DNA from: Prevotellaceae bacterium
GTDB taxonomy: Bacteria; Bacteroidota; Bacteroidia; Bacteroidales; UBA932
Direction: 5' to 3'
Assembly: GCA_031259935.1 (NCBI GenBank)
Contig: JAIRKV010000247.1
Location: 1 to 20,080 of the forward strand
Length of the DNA: 20,080 nt
Shown here: piece by piece, positions 7,210 through 15,953 of the stretch
How positions within the stretch are numbered: position 1 is the first letter of the stretch
Layout of the letters: the number at the start of each line of letters is the position of its first letter
Program-made: the position numbers and the translations under genes
The notes under the pieces: model-generated
What the model was told of the DNA's origin: nothing
Databases searched by the model: none
What the model saw: only the letters and a program-made list of their open reading frames with translations

Positions 7210-8664
7210 ATGGAATTATCAAAATTAATATCAAAAATAACGCCGGAAGAAATAGCAGGTAACGACAGCATAAACATCTGTTCGCTTGGATTTGATTCGC
7301 GTAATGTGCGTGAAAATCAATTGTTTTTTGCCATTTGCGGAACAAAAGCAGATGGACATGACTTTATAGATGATGCAATAAAGCAAGGAGCAGCAGCGAT
7401 TGTTTGTGAACGTTTCCCCGAAAAACTGAACGAAAAAATTTGTTACGTAAAAGTCGCTAATACTGATACTGCTATCGGAATTATTGCTTCCGAGTTTTAT
7501 GGAAATCCATCATCAAAACTCAAACTTGCAGGCGTAACCGGAACTAACGGAAAAACAACAACAGCAACATTACTGTTTCAACTGATAAAAAATTACGGAT
7601 ACAAGGCAGGACTGATTTCAACAATTGCAAACTATATCGACAATAAAAAAATTGAAACTGTGCACACAACTCCGGATGCCGTTCAAATAAACGAACTTTT
7701 GAGTAAAATGGTTGAAGCGGGTTGCGATTACTGTTTCATGGAAGTAAGTTCTCATTCAATTGTTCAAAACCGAATTGCAGGGTTAACTTTTGCAGGAGGC
7801 ATTTTTTCAAATATCACTCGCGATCATCTTGATTATCACGGAAGTTTTGAAGAATATATAAAAGCAAAAAAGAAATTTTTTGATGATTTGCCGGCGACCG
7901 CTTTTGCACTTACAAACATCGACGACAAAAACGGAAAAGTGATGATGCAAAACACAAAAGCAAAATATAAAACTTATGCTTTGAAAACTATCGCCGATTA
8001 CAAATGCAAAATTCTTGAAATAAGTTTTACGGGAATGCTGTTGAATATCGATGGCATTGATGTTTGGACAAAATGCATCGGCGTTTTCAATGCATATAAC
8101 ATGCTGGCTGTTTACGCAACAGCACGGGAACTTGGAATAGAAAAAACAGAGGCTTTGCGATTATTGAGCAACTTGAATCCGGCTGCCGGAAGATTTGAAT
8201 GTATCCGCGCAAACACTGGAATAACGGCAATAGTAGATTATGCACATACTCCGGATGCACTCGAAAACGTGATTACAACAATAAACGAAATTTGTCAAAA
8301 AGAACTGTTGATAACAGTAGTAGGATGCGGAGGAAATCGCGACAGAGGAAAACGTCCGTTGATGGCAAAAATTGCAAGTGAAAACAGCGGACTTACAATA
8401 CTTACATCCGACAACCCGAGATATGAAAAACCCGAAGATATATTAAAAGACATGTGCGAAGGTATTAGCCCTGTTTTTATGAAAAAAACATTAATTATTG
8501 CCGACCGTCGCGAAGCAATACGAACGGCAATAATGATGGCAAAACCTGAAAATGTAATTCTGGTAGCAGGAAAAGGACATGAATCCTATCAGGAAATCAA
8601 TGGCATACGAAACCATTTTAGCGACAGAGAAATTATTAATGAAATTTTTAACAATATAAAATAA
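7210..8664 (+). CDS. murE: UDP-MurNAc-L-Ala-D-Glu:meso-DAP ligase MurE
   Basis: This 484-residue cytoplasmic Mur ligase adds the third stem-peptide residue to UDP-MurNAc-L-Ala-D-Glu with ATP. The order is the N-terminal UDP-binding domain, the central ATPase domain with the P-loop GTNGKTTT (Lys115 at its core), the MEVSSHS and NITRDHLDYHG motifs, the KAKKKFF stretch (about 218-224) holding the lysine expected to be carbamylated, and the C-terminal domain. DNPR at residues 401-404 is the signature for meso-diaminopimelate rather than lysine, so the wall should be DAP type. VVGCGGNRDRGKRP and AGKGHE are further family motifs. It starts 31 bases after ftsI and ends 7 bases before mraY. No murF follows, unlike in proteobacterial clusters. 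Confidence 0.97.
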   Translation: MELSKLISKITPEEIAGNDSINICSLGFDSRNVRENQLFFAICGTKADGHDFIDDAIKQGAAAIVCERFPEKLNEKICYVKVANTDTAIGIIASEFYGNPSSKLKLAGVTGTNGKTTTATLLFQLIKNYGYKAGLISTIANYIDNKKIETVHTTPDAVQINELLSKMVEAGCDYCFMEVSSHSIVQNRIAGLTFAGGIFSNITRDHLDYHGSFEEYIKAKKKFFDDLPATAFALTNIDDKNGKVMMQNTKAKYKTYALKTIADYKCKILEISFTGMLLNIDGIDVWTKCIGVFNAYNMLAVYATARELGIEKTEALRLLSNLNPAAGRFECIRANTGITAIVDYAHTPDALENVITTINEICQKELLITVVGCGGNRDRGKRPLMAKIASENSGLTILTSDNPRYEKPEDILKDMCEGISPVFMKKTLIIADRREAIRTAIMMAKPENVILVAGKGHESYQEINGIRNHFSDREIINEIFNNIK

Positions 8665-8671
8665 CCGAATT

Positions 8672-9934
8672 ATGCTGTACCATTTGTTTGAATATATTAA
8701 TAAGAATTTTAACGTTCCCGGCAGCGGAGTATTCAAGTATATCAGTTTCAGAGTAGCGATGGCTGTGATATTTTCACTGATAATATCAATGATTTTCGGC
8801 AAATATATCATTAAATTTTTACGTAAAAACCAAATCGGCGAAGAAATTCGCGATCTGGGTATCGAAGGACAATTACAAAAAAAAGGTACGCCTACAATGG
8901 GCGGAATTATTATACTTTTGAGTATTCTTATTCCCGTGTTTTTATTCTGTAACCTTGCAAATATTTATATCATTCTAATGATTGTTTCAACAATATGGCT
9001 CGGATTAATCGGATTTCTGGATGATTACATAAAAGTATTTCGCCATAAAAAAGAAGGTTTGAAAGGAAAATTTAAAATTGTAGGACAAATAGGATTAGGC
9101 TTGATTGTAGGACTTACAATGTGGTTCAGCGACAGTATTGTAGTGCGCGAAAAATCAGACAGCCTGATTATTAAAAATGAACAAACACTAACCGAACACT
9201 CGGGAATAAATATAAAATCGACAATCACAACGATTCCGTTTTTCAAAGACAACGAATTTGACTATAATATGCTTATTCCCGGAAACAGCCAAACATCTGC
9301 AATTACATGGATCGTTTTTGTTGTTATTATAATTTTAATCATAACAGCGGTTTCAAACGGAGCAAATCTGACCGATGGAATGGACGGTCTGGCAACAGGA
9401 ATATCGGCTATAATCGGCGTTGTACTTGGTATATTTGCATATTTGTCGGGAAACGTAATTTATGCCGGATATTTGAACATAATGTATATTCCGAACTCCG
9501 GCGAACTTGTGATTTTTATGGGAGCCTTTATCGGAGCTCTCACAGGATTTTTATGGTACAATTCCTATCCAGCACAAGTATTTATGGGCGATACCGGAAG
9601 TTTGGCAATAGGCGGAATAATTGCCGTTTTTGCCGTAATGGTTCGAAAAGAACTGTTGATTCCTGTTTTATGCGGAGTATTTTTTGCCGAAAGTTTGTCG
9701 GTTATGATGCAAATGGTATATTTTAAATACACAAAACGAAAATATGGCGTCGGACGTCGAATTTTCAAGATGACGCCTTTGCATCATCATTTTGAAAAAC
9801 AGGGTTATGCGGGAATAAATGCAATAATTCAAAAACCTGCAAATCCCATACCGGAATCAAAAATTGTAGTAAGATTTTGGATTATAACATTATTATTGGC
9901 TGTAATCAGCATTGTAACATTAAAATTAAGATAA
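8672..9934 (+). CDS. mraY: Phospho-N-acetylmuramoyl-pentapeptide transferase MraY
   Basis: This 420-residue integral membrane enzyme transfers phospho-MurNAc-pentapeptide to undecaprenyl phosphate to make lipid I at the inner face of the membrane. Hydrophobic helices alternate with the conserved cytoplasmic motifs: GTPTMGG, the FLDDYIK aspartates (Asp117-Asp118), NLTDGMDGLATG with the third active-site Asp near 235, FMGDTGSLAIGG, and TPLHHHFEKQG, the histidine motif specific to MraY. It is longer than the roughly 360 residues of E. coli MraY because of an extracytoplasmic loop (about residues 158-205, containing TTIPFFKDNEFDY), which I recall as usual in Bacteroidetes. It starts 7 bases after murE and is followed 6 bases later by murD. 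Confidence 0.97.
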   Translation: MLYHLFEYINKNFNVPGSGVFKYISFRVAMAVIFSLIISMIFGKYIIKFLRKNQIGEEIRDLGIEGQLQKKGTPTMGGIIILLSILIPVFLFCNLANIYIILMIVSTIWLGLIGFLDDYIKVFRHKKEGLKGKFKIVGQIGLGLIVGLTMWFSDSIVVREKSDSLIIKNEQTLTEHSGINIKSTITTIPFFKDNEFDYNMLIPGNSQTSAITWIVFVVIIILIITAVSNGANLTDGMDGLATGISAIIGVVLGIFAYLSGNVIYAGYLNIMYIPNSGELVIFMGAFIGALTGFLWYNSYPAQVFMGDTGSLAIGGIIAVFAVMVRKELLIPVLCGVFFAESLSVMMQMVYFKYTKRKYGVGRRIFKMTPLHHHFEKQGYAGINAIIQKPANPIPESKIVVRFWIITLLLAVISIVTLKLR

Positions 9935-9940
9935 TTATAT

Positions 9941-11275
9941 ATGAAAAGAGTAGTAGTTTTAGGAGGAGGAGAAAGTGGAATTGGCTCGGCGGTTTTAGCC
10001 AAAACAAAAAACTTTGATGTATTCCTTTCGGATAAAGGGAAAATAAGCGATGAACACAAAAAAATTCTTGCACAGTACAAGGTTGATTTTGAAGAAAACA
10101 GGCACACTGAAAATAAAATACTAAACGCCGATGAAATTATAAAAAGTCCGGGAATTCCCGACAAGGCGCCCGTTGTTCTAAAATTGAAAGAAAAAGGAAT
10201 AAATATAGTTTCCGAAATTGAGTTTGCAGGGCGTTACTGCGATGCAAAAAAGATATGTATTACAGGCAGCAACGGCAAAACAACTACGGCAACACTTATA
10301 TGTTTTCTTTTGAAAAACGCAGGTGTAAATGTTGGATTGGCAGGTAATATAGGCAAAAGTTTTGCTTTACAGGTTGCAACGGAAAATCACGATTATTATG
10401 TTTTGGAATTGAGCAGTTTTCAACTTGACGGAATGTATGAATTTAAAGCGGATATTGCCGTTTTGTTGAATATAACGCCCGACCATTTAGACAGATACGA
10501 TTATAAATTGGAAAATTACGTTCGGTCAAAATTTAGAATCACGCAAAACATGGATGATGATGATTGCTTTATATTTTGCGCCGATGATACAATAACAATG
10601 GCTCATATCGAAGAAATCGTCTTGAAGGCAAAAATGTTGCCGTTTTCACGAAAAACAAATATTATTCAAGGTTCTTATACCGAAAACGAATCACTGTTTA
10701 CTAAAATAAACAACAATACTTTTTCAATGTTGATAGATGATTTGTCGTTGAAAGGCAAGCACAACATTTATAATTCAATGGCGGCTGCAATTACAGGCAA
10801 GGTTCTTAATATAAAGAACGAAGTTATACGCCAAAGTCTTTCAACATTCAAGGGCGTGGAACATCGTTTGGAGTTTGTGTTAAGTGTCGGAGGAATAAAA
10901 TTCATAAACGATTCCAAAGCCACAAATGTAAATTCTGTCTGGTATGCATTAGACAGTATAAACGGCAAAATAGTGTGGATAGCAGGCGGCACCGACAAAG
11001 GTAATGATTACGGCGAAATTATGGATTTGGTAAAAGAAAAAGTACATGCAATAGTTTGTTTAGGCGTTGATAATTCAAAAATCATTTCGCAATTCAAATC
11101 TATAGTTCCTGTAATTGCAGAAACCGATTCGGCTCAAAATGCTGTAGAAAAATCTTATGAACTGGCTTATCCGGGCGATACGGTTTTATTGTCGCCGGCT
11201 TGTGCCAGCTTCGATTTATTTGAGAATTACGAAGACAGAGGCGAACAGTTCAAAAAGGCAGTAAGGAACTTGTAA
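9941..11275 (+). CDS. murD: UDP-MurNAc-L-alanine:D-glutamate ligase MurD
   Basis: This 444-residue cytoplasmic ligase adds D-Glu to UDP-MurNAc-L-Ala with ATP. The N-terminal Rossmann-like domain starts VVVLGGGESGIG. The central domain carries the P-loop GSNGKTTT with Lys113, followed by LELSSFQLDG and LLNITPDHLDRYD. The C-terminal domain has NDSKATN, AGGTDKGNDY and the closing LSPACASFD plus EDRGEQFKKAV, all MurD-typical. The length is normal. The gene sits between mraY and ftsW with gaps of 6 and 11 bases. Start at 9941 is the first ATG and places the N-terminus as in homologues. Confidence 0.97.
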   Translation: MKRVVVLGGGESGIGSAVLAKTKNFDVFLSDKGKISDEHKKILAQYKVDFEENRHTENKILNADEIIKSPGIPDKAPVVLKLKEKGINIVSEIEFAGRYCDAKKICITGSNGKTTTATLICFLLKNAGVNVGLAGNIGKSFALQVATENHDYYVLELSSFQLDGMYEFKADIAVLLNITPDHLDRYDYKLENYVRSKFRITQNMDDDDCFIFCADDTITMAHIEEIVLKAKMLPFSRKTNIIQGSYTENESLFTKINNNTFSMLIDDLSLKGKHNIYNSMAAAITGKVLNIKNEVIRQSLSTFKGVEHRLEFVLSVGGIKFINDSKATNVNSVWYALDSINGKIVWIAGGTDKGNDYGEIMDLVKEKVHAIVCLGVDNSKIISQFKSIVPVIAETDSAQNAVEKSYELAYPGDTVLLSPACASFDLFENYEDRGEQFKKAVRNL

Positions 11276-11286
11276 TATGAAAATAC

Positions 11287-12687
11287 ATGGAACAGTTATT
11301 AAATAAAATACATTTTCGAGGAGATAAAATTATTTGGCGAGTAATCGTATTCCTGTTTTTAATTTCGGTGCTTATAATATTCGCATCCGCTGACAGTTTG
11401 GCAGCGATAGGAGGATATAAAAAAAGCACTTATTTTTATTTAATTCAGCATTTGGCATTTTTGTCCGGAGGTTTTATATTAATATATGCTTGCCATCGTC
11501 TTCCTGTTTCCATGTATAAAAATCTTGCAATACTCGCACTTATTGTCAGCATTGGTTTGCTTTTGTGTACATCGCTGTACGGACACGAAACCAATGAAGC
11601 CAGACGTTGGATTTCAATTGCCGGCATAAAGTTTCAATCTGCCGAAATTGCAAAAATAAGCATTGTTTTGTATCTTGCAAGCGTTCTGGAAGATAATGCC
11701 TTTGATGATTTTAAAGATGTTATAAAAAAAATTGCACTGCCGGTTGGAACTGTATGTTTGCTTGTTTTTATTGAAGGTACATCAATAGGATTATTATTTG
11801 GAGTTATTTGTATATCAATACTTTTTATCGGCGGTTTGAAATTAAAATTTTTACTCAAAATATTAGGACTTTCATTAATAATACTGGTATTGCTGTGTTT
11901 ATCAGGAATTACAATAGGCTGGCCTAAACGCATAGCCACTGCGGCAGGCAGATTAAACGACTTTTCTTTTGCGCTGACAGTATCAACACTTGGAATTGCA
12001 GGAATATTAATACTTCTTTTTGTCAGTTCCAAACTGAAATATCTGTTTAAAATATTCGGACTTGCATTGGTGGCATTGGTGCTGCTGTTTGTTTTAGGAC
12101 TTGCATTCCACTGGACACCTGTTGTTAAATTTGCGGATAAAATAGAAAATGTAATAAAAAAAAATGACGCTGAAACTACAGGAATAACGCAGGCTGACAG
12201 AGGAAAAATAGCTGTTGCTTCGGGCGGCTTTGTAGGCAAAGGTCCTGGAAACAGCACTCAACGTTATTTATTGCCGTTATCTTACAGCGATTTTGTTTTT
12301 GCAATGATTGTCGAAGAATACGGACTTGTCGCAGGAATAACGGTTTTGATGGCATACATGATATTGCTGTATCGAGCGGCAATGATAGCAAAAAAATGTA
12401 CGCGAATATTTTCGTCCGTTACCGTTTTGGGATTAATGTTGATAGTAGTTTTTCAAGCTTTGGTAAATGCAGGCGTTTCCGTAGGAATTTTTCCCGTAAC
12501 GGGACAAACATTACCTTTCGTAAGTCACGGCGGAACATCAATATTGTGTACGGGAGTCGTATTTGGAATAATATTATCGGTAAGCAGAGCGGCAAATAAT
12601 CAGGAAATAACAAAACAGAAAAATGAAGAAAATGAAAAATACACACCAAATAATACCAACGAAAAAATAATTGAATATAATGGATAG
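11287..12687 (+). CDS. ftsW: Septal peptidoglycan polymerase FtsW, with internal duplication
   Basis: This 466-residue SEDS-family glycosyltransferase polymerises lipid II at the septum in complex with FtsI. Family hallmarks include TM1 ending FASADSL, the ARRWISIAGIKFQSAEIAK segment, then the C-terminal GGFVGKGPGNSTQRYLLP, YSDFVFAMIVEEYG and NAGVSVGIFPVTGQTLPFVSHGG motifs, which are intact. The middle is unusual: residues 185-212 and 249-276 are diverged copies of one segment (15 of 28 identical by hand), 64 residues apart, so the protein seems to have about 12 membrane helices instead of 10. The C-terminal tail (about 436-466) is Asn/Glu/Lys rich. The last 8 bases overlap murG. Confidence 0.95.
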   Translation: MEQLLNKIHFRGDKIIWRVIVFLFLISVLIIFASADSLAAIGGYKKSTYFYLIQHLAFLSGGFILIYACHRLPVSMYKNLAILALIVSIGLLLCTSLYGHETNEARRWISIAGIKFQSAEIAKISIVLYLASVLEDNAFDDFKDVIKKIALPVGTVCLLVFIEGTSIGLLFGVICISILFIGGLKLKFLLKILGLSLIILVLLCLSGITIGWPKRIATAAGRLNDFSFALTVSTLGIAGILILLFVSSKLKYLFKIFGLALVALVLLFVLGLAFHWTPVVKFADKIENVIKKNDAETTGITQADRGKIAVASGGFVGKGPGNSTQRYLLPLSYSDFVFAMIVEEYGLVAGITVLMAYMILLYRAAMIAKKCTRIFSSVTVLGLMLIVVFQALVNAGVSVGIFPVTGQTLPFVSHGGTSILCTGVVFGIILSVSRAANNQEITKQKNEENEKYTPNNTNEKIIEYNG

Positions 12688-13786
12688 GAACATAAAAATA
12701 ATTATCAGCGGAGGCGGTACGGGCGGACATATTTATCCGGCTGTGTCAATTGCCGACACGTTAAAAAAACGTAATTCCGATATTGAAATTCTGTTTGTCG
12801 GCGCTGCGGGACGAATGGAAATGGAAAAAATACCGGCAGCAGGTTATAAAATTACAGGATTGCCTGTTGCCGGATTACAGCGCAGGTTGACCGTAAAAAA
12901 TTTTGCCGTACCGTTTAAATTCATGAAAAGTTTGAACCGTGCAAAAAAAATAATAAAAGATTTTGCGCCCGATGTTGTTGTCGGAGTTGGAGGATATGCA
13001 AGCGCTCCGATTTTATACGCTGCATCTAAATCAGGAGTACCGGCATTGATTCAGGAACAAAATTCTTATGCCGGATTAACCAACAAACTGTTGGCGAAAA
13101 AAGCAAAAAAAATATGCGTTGCTTACACAGGAATGCAAAAATTTTTTCCTGCAACAAAAATAGTTCTGACAGGAAATCCCGTTCGGCAGGATCTATTTAA
13201 CGTGAAAAATCTGGAACAGGAAGCTTATGAATTTTTCAATCTCGACAAATCTAAAAAAACATTGCTTGTTGTTGGCGGAAGCCTCGGCGCTCGCACATTA
13301 AATACCGTTATACTTAAAGAACTTAACAGAATTAACAACAACAACATTCAACTGATTTGGCAAACAGGAAAAAATCATTTTGCACAGGCGCAAAACGAAG
13401 TTTCGTATTCGGCGCTGACCAATACAAAAGTTTTTGAGTTTATTTACAGAATGGATTTGGCTTTTGCCGCTGCCGACCTTGTAATATCGCGCGCAGGAGC
13501 AGGAACAATTTCAGAACTTTGTATCGTTGCAAAACCCTGTATTCTGGTTCCATCGCCGAATGTATCGGAAGACCATCAAACAAAAAACGCAATGGCTTTG
13601 GTTGACGAAGATGCTGCCGTAAAAGTAAATGATAAAGATGCTCAAAACGATTTAATCGACACCGTTTTGCAAATATTAAGCAACGAAGAAAAAATGAATA
13701 CTCTTGGAAATAACATATCAAAACTTGCAATGCCAAATGCCGCCGAAAATATTGTTGATGAAATTTTAAAACTTGTTGAACAATGA
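12680..13786 (+). CDS. murG: Lipid II synthase MurG (GlcNAc transferase)
   Basis: This 368-residue GT-B glycosyltransferase moves GlcNAc from UDP-GlcNAc to lipid I at the cytoplasmic membrane face, giving lipid II. The N-terminal glycine-rich loop is GGGTGGHIYPAVSIADTL; VGVGGYASAPILYAA and QEQNSYAGLTNKLLA follow; the C-terminal half has GGSLGARTLN and the UDP-GlcNAc pocket RAGAGTISELCIVAKPCILVPSP with EDHQTKNA. The length is normal. I take the ATG at 12680, inside the end of ftsW (8-base overlap). A TTG at 12671 would extend it by three residues, but the ATG places the start of strand 1 (NIKIIISGGGTGG) as in homologues. The stop overlaps the murC start as ATGA. Confidence 0.97.
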   Translation: MDRNIKIIISGGGTGGHIYPAVSIADTLKKRNSDIEILFVGAAGRMEMEKIPAAGYKITGLPVAGLQRRLTVKNFAVPFKFMKSLNRAKKIIKDFAPDVVVGVGGYASAPILYAASKSGVPALIQEQNSYAGLTNKLLAKKAKKICVAYTGMQKFFPATKIVLTGNPVRQDLFNVKNLEQEAYEFFNLDKSKKTLLVVGGSLGARTLNTVILKELNRINNNNIQLIWQTGKNHFAQAQNEVSYSALTNTKVFEFIYRMDLAFAAADLVISRAGAGTISELCIVAKPCILVPSPNVSEDHQTKNAMALVDEDAAVKVNDKDAQNDLIDTVLQILSNEEKMNTLGNNISKLAMPNAAENIVDEILKLVEQ

Positions 13787-15156
13787 ACTATAACGCTGTA
13801 TACTTAATCGGAATCGGAGGAATCGGAATGAGCGCTTTAGCCCGATATTACAAGCATTTCGGATTTTTTGTTGCCGGCTACGACAAAACAAAATCAACGC
13901 TTACTCAAGAACTCGAAAACGAAAACATTCTTATACATTATACAGATGAGGTTTCATTAATTCCCGAAATCTGTAAAAATGCCGAAAATACTTTAGTGAT
14001 ATATACTCCGGCAGTACCGAAAGAACACAGCGAATTGAATTATTTTTTGTCGAACGGTTTCAATGTTATAAAACGGTCGAAAACACTTGGTTTGATTGCA
14101 AACAGCAAACACACGCTTGCAGTTGCAGGCACTCATGGAAAAACAACCGTATCAACGCTTCTTGCTCATATATTGACAGTTGCCGCAGATGGCTGCAATG
14201 CATTTTTAGGTGGAATTTCAAAAAACTACAATTCGAATTTATTGCTGTCGAACAGCGAAACTTTAGTTGCCGAAGCAGATGAATTCGACCGCTCGTTTTT
14301 ACAGATTTTCCCAAATGCAGCAGCAGTTACGGCAACAGATGCCGATCATTTGGATATTTACGGAAATATTGAAGAAATGCGTAAGGCTTTCGGCAAATTT
14401 GTTTCTCAAATCAAACCCAATGGAACGCTTATAATTAAAAAAGGAATTGAAATAGAATTACCGAAAAACAGCATTAATATTTATACTTATTCGTACAGTG
14501 AACCCTGCGACTTTTATGCATCCGATATTAAATTGCACGATGATTCGTGTTACGGTTTTGATATTAATTTGCCTAACAAAAAAATATGTAACTGCAAACT
14601 TGGAGTTCCCGGATATATTAATATTGAAAATGCAATTGCAGCAACAGCATTAGCATGGACAGTTGGCATTGATGAGCAGAAACTGAAAGATGCTCTTGCA
14701 AGTTTTATCGGTGTAAAACGGCGTATGGACGTGCAGATAAATACGAACAAACTTACATACATCGACGATTATGCACATCATCCCGAAGAATTGCGAGCAA
14801 CTGTAACATCAATAAAAAACATGTTTGCAGGACGAAAAATAACCGCAATTTTTCAGCCGCATCTTTATACGCGAACACGCGATTTTGCCGACGATTTTGC
14901 AAAAAGCCTGAGCCTTGTCGATGAACTCATATTGCTTGATATTTATCCTGCACGCGAACTCCCGATAGACGGAATAACATCAAAAATTATTTTTGATAAT
15001 GTACAGTGCAAAGAAAAAATATTGTGTAAAAAAGATGAACTGTTGAATATCGTAAACAAAAAACAGTTTGATGTAATAATAACTTTGGGCGCAGGCGATA
15101 TCGATTTGTTTGTCGAGCCGATAACAAAAATATTGAATAAAAGATTAAACCTGTGA
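13783..15156 (+). CDS. murC: UDP-N-acetylmuramate:L-alanine ligase MurC
   Basis: This 457-residue cytoplasmic ligase attaches the first stem residue, L-Ala, to UDP-MurNAc. The N-terminal domain starts YLIGIGGIGMSALARYY. The P-loop is GTHGKTT with Lys120; EADEFDRSFLQ and TDADHLDIYGN follow. The C-terminal domain carries DDYAHHPEELRAT, FQPHLYTRTRDF, LLDIYPARE and LGAGDID, all typical of MurC rather than MurD or MurE. The length matches the family. It overlaps murG by four bases and ends 16 bases before ftsQ. Pathway order (MurC, MurD, MurE) does not match gene order, which is usual. Confidence 0.97.
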   Translation: MNYNAVYLIGIGGIGMSALARYYKHFGFFVAGYDKTKSTLTQELENENILIHYTDEVSLIPEICKNAENTLVIYTPAVPKEHSELNYFLSNGFNVIKRSKTLGLIANSKHTLAVAGTHGKTTVSTLLAHILTVAADGCNAFLGGISKNYNSNLLLSNSETLVAEADEFDRSFLQIFPNAAAVTATDADHLDIYGNIEEMRKAFGKFVSQIKPNGTLIIKKGIEIELPKNSINIYTYSYSEPCDFYASDIKLHDDSCYGFDINLPNKKICNCKLGVPGYINIENAIAATALAWTVGIDEQKLKDALASFIGVKRRMDVQINTNKLTYIDDYAHHPEELRATVTSIKNMFAGRKITAIFQPHLYTRTRDFADDFAKSLSLVDELILLDIYPARELPIDGITSKIIFDNVQCKEKILCKKDELLNIVNKKQFDVIITLGAGDIDLFVEPITKILNKRLNL

Positions 15157-15172
15157 TATTAAAATAAATACA

Positions 15173-15949
15173 ATGAATAAAACAGTAAAATATATATTGG
15201 CAATTTTTACGGCAACCGCAATCGTTGCATATTTGCTAATGGCTTTTGTTTTTGTCGATAACAAAGAGCAGGCACTGGTTTGTAAAAATATTAACATAAC
15301 CATAAACAACAGCGACAAATTTTCATTTGTTGATGCCGACAATATCAAATCCGTATTGCTGAACTGCGGAGAAAAAATAATTAATGAACATTTAGACAAA
15401 ATCAATACACACAAAATAAAACAAATTTTAAGTAAAAACCATGCAATCAAATCAATAAATGTTTTTACAACCATTGATGCAAATTTAAATGTGGAAATCG
15501 AACAAAGACATCCTGTTGTGAGAATACAATGCGAAAATATGCGCTGCTACATAGATGATACGGGATATATATTTCCTTTTGTTTCATCAAAACCCGATTT
15601 ACATCTTCCTGTTGTTACGGGAACAATACCGGCAGCTTTGCAAAACGGCTTTGCCGGCTATATCCCGAAAAACAGAAAATTTTTAAACCTTCTGTATGAA
15701 TTTGCAGTTTTTCTGAAAAAAAATGAATTTTGGAACTGTACGATAGAACAAATTCACGTAACAAACAGTAAAGTTGAACTTGTTCCACTGTTTGCCGGAC
15801 ATATTGTAAAACTCGGCAGATTAGACAATTTCAAACCGAAATTGAACAAACTGCAAAAATTTTACAAATATGCAATGCCTGCCACAGGTTGGGAAAAATA
15901 TAAATCAATAAATATAGAATATAAACATCAAATAATCTGTAAAAAATAA
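15173..15949 (+). CDS. ftsQ: Cell division protein FtsQ (DivIB family)
   Basis: This 258-residue bitopic protein bridges the inner membrane and the FtsL/FtsB-FtsW/FtsI complex. A short N-terminal cytoplasmic part (MNKTVK) is followed by one membrane helix (about residues 7-29) and a periplasmic region with a POTRA-like start (about 38-112, ending in the NVEIEQRHPVVRI pattern that is the best conserved in the family), then a beta-rich domain to the C-terminus (DDTGYIF, LPVVTG, VKLGRLDNFKPKLNKL). The sequence is divergent, as FtsQ usually is; topology, the RHPVVR motif and position between murC and ftsA make the call firm. The gap to ftsA is 4 bases. Confidence 0.93.
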   Translation: MNKTVKYILAIFTATAIVAYLLMAFVFVDNKEQALVCKNINITINNSDKFSFVDADNIKSVLLNCGEKIINEHLDKINTHKIKQILSKNHAIKSINVFTTIDANLNVEIEQRHPVVRIQCENMRCYIDDTGYIFPFVSSKPDLHLPVVTGTIPAALQNGFAGYIPKNRKFLNLLYEFAVFLKKNEFWNCTIEQIHVTNSKVELVPLFAGHIVKLGRLDNFKPKLNKLQKFYKYAMPATGWEKYKSINIEYKHQIICKK

Positions 15950-15953
15950 AGAT

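Noticed and set aside
11634..12257. 207-residue minus-strand frame opposite ftsW
   Set aside because: It is an antisense shadow of ftsW: composition mirrors the membrane codons (many Ser, Pro, Asn, Thr) and there is no upstream signal.
12671..12680. TTG as the murG start codon
   Set aside because: The ATG at 12680 is only three codons downstream, fits homologues better and overlaps the ftsW end in the normal way.
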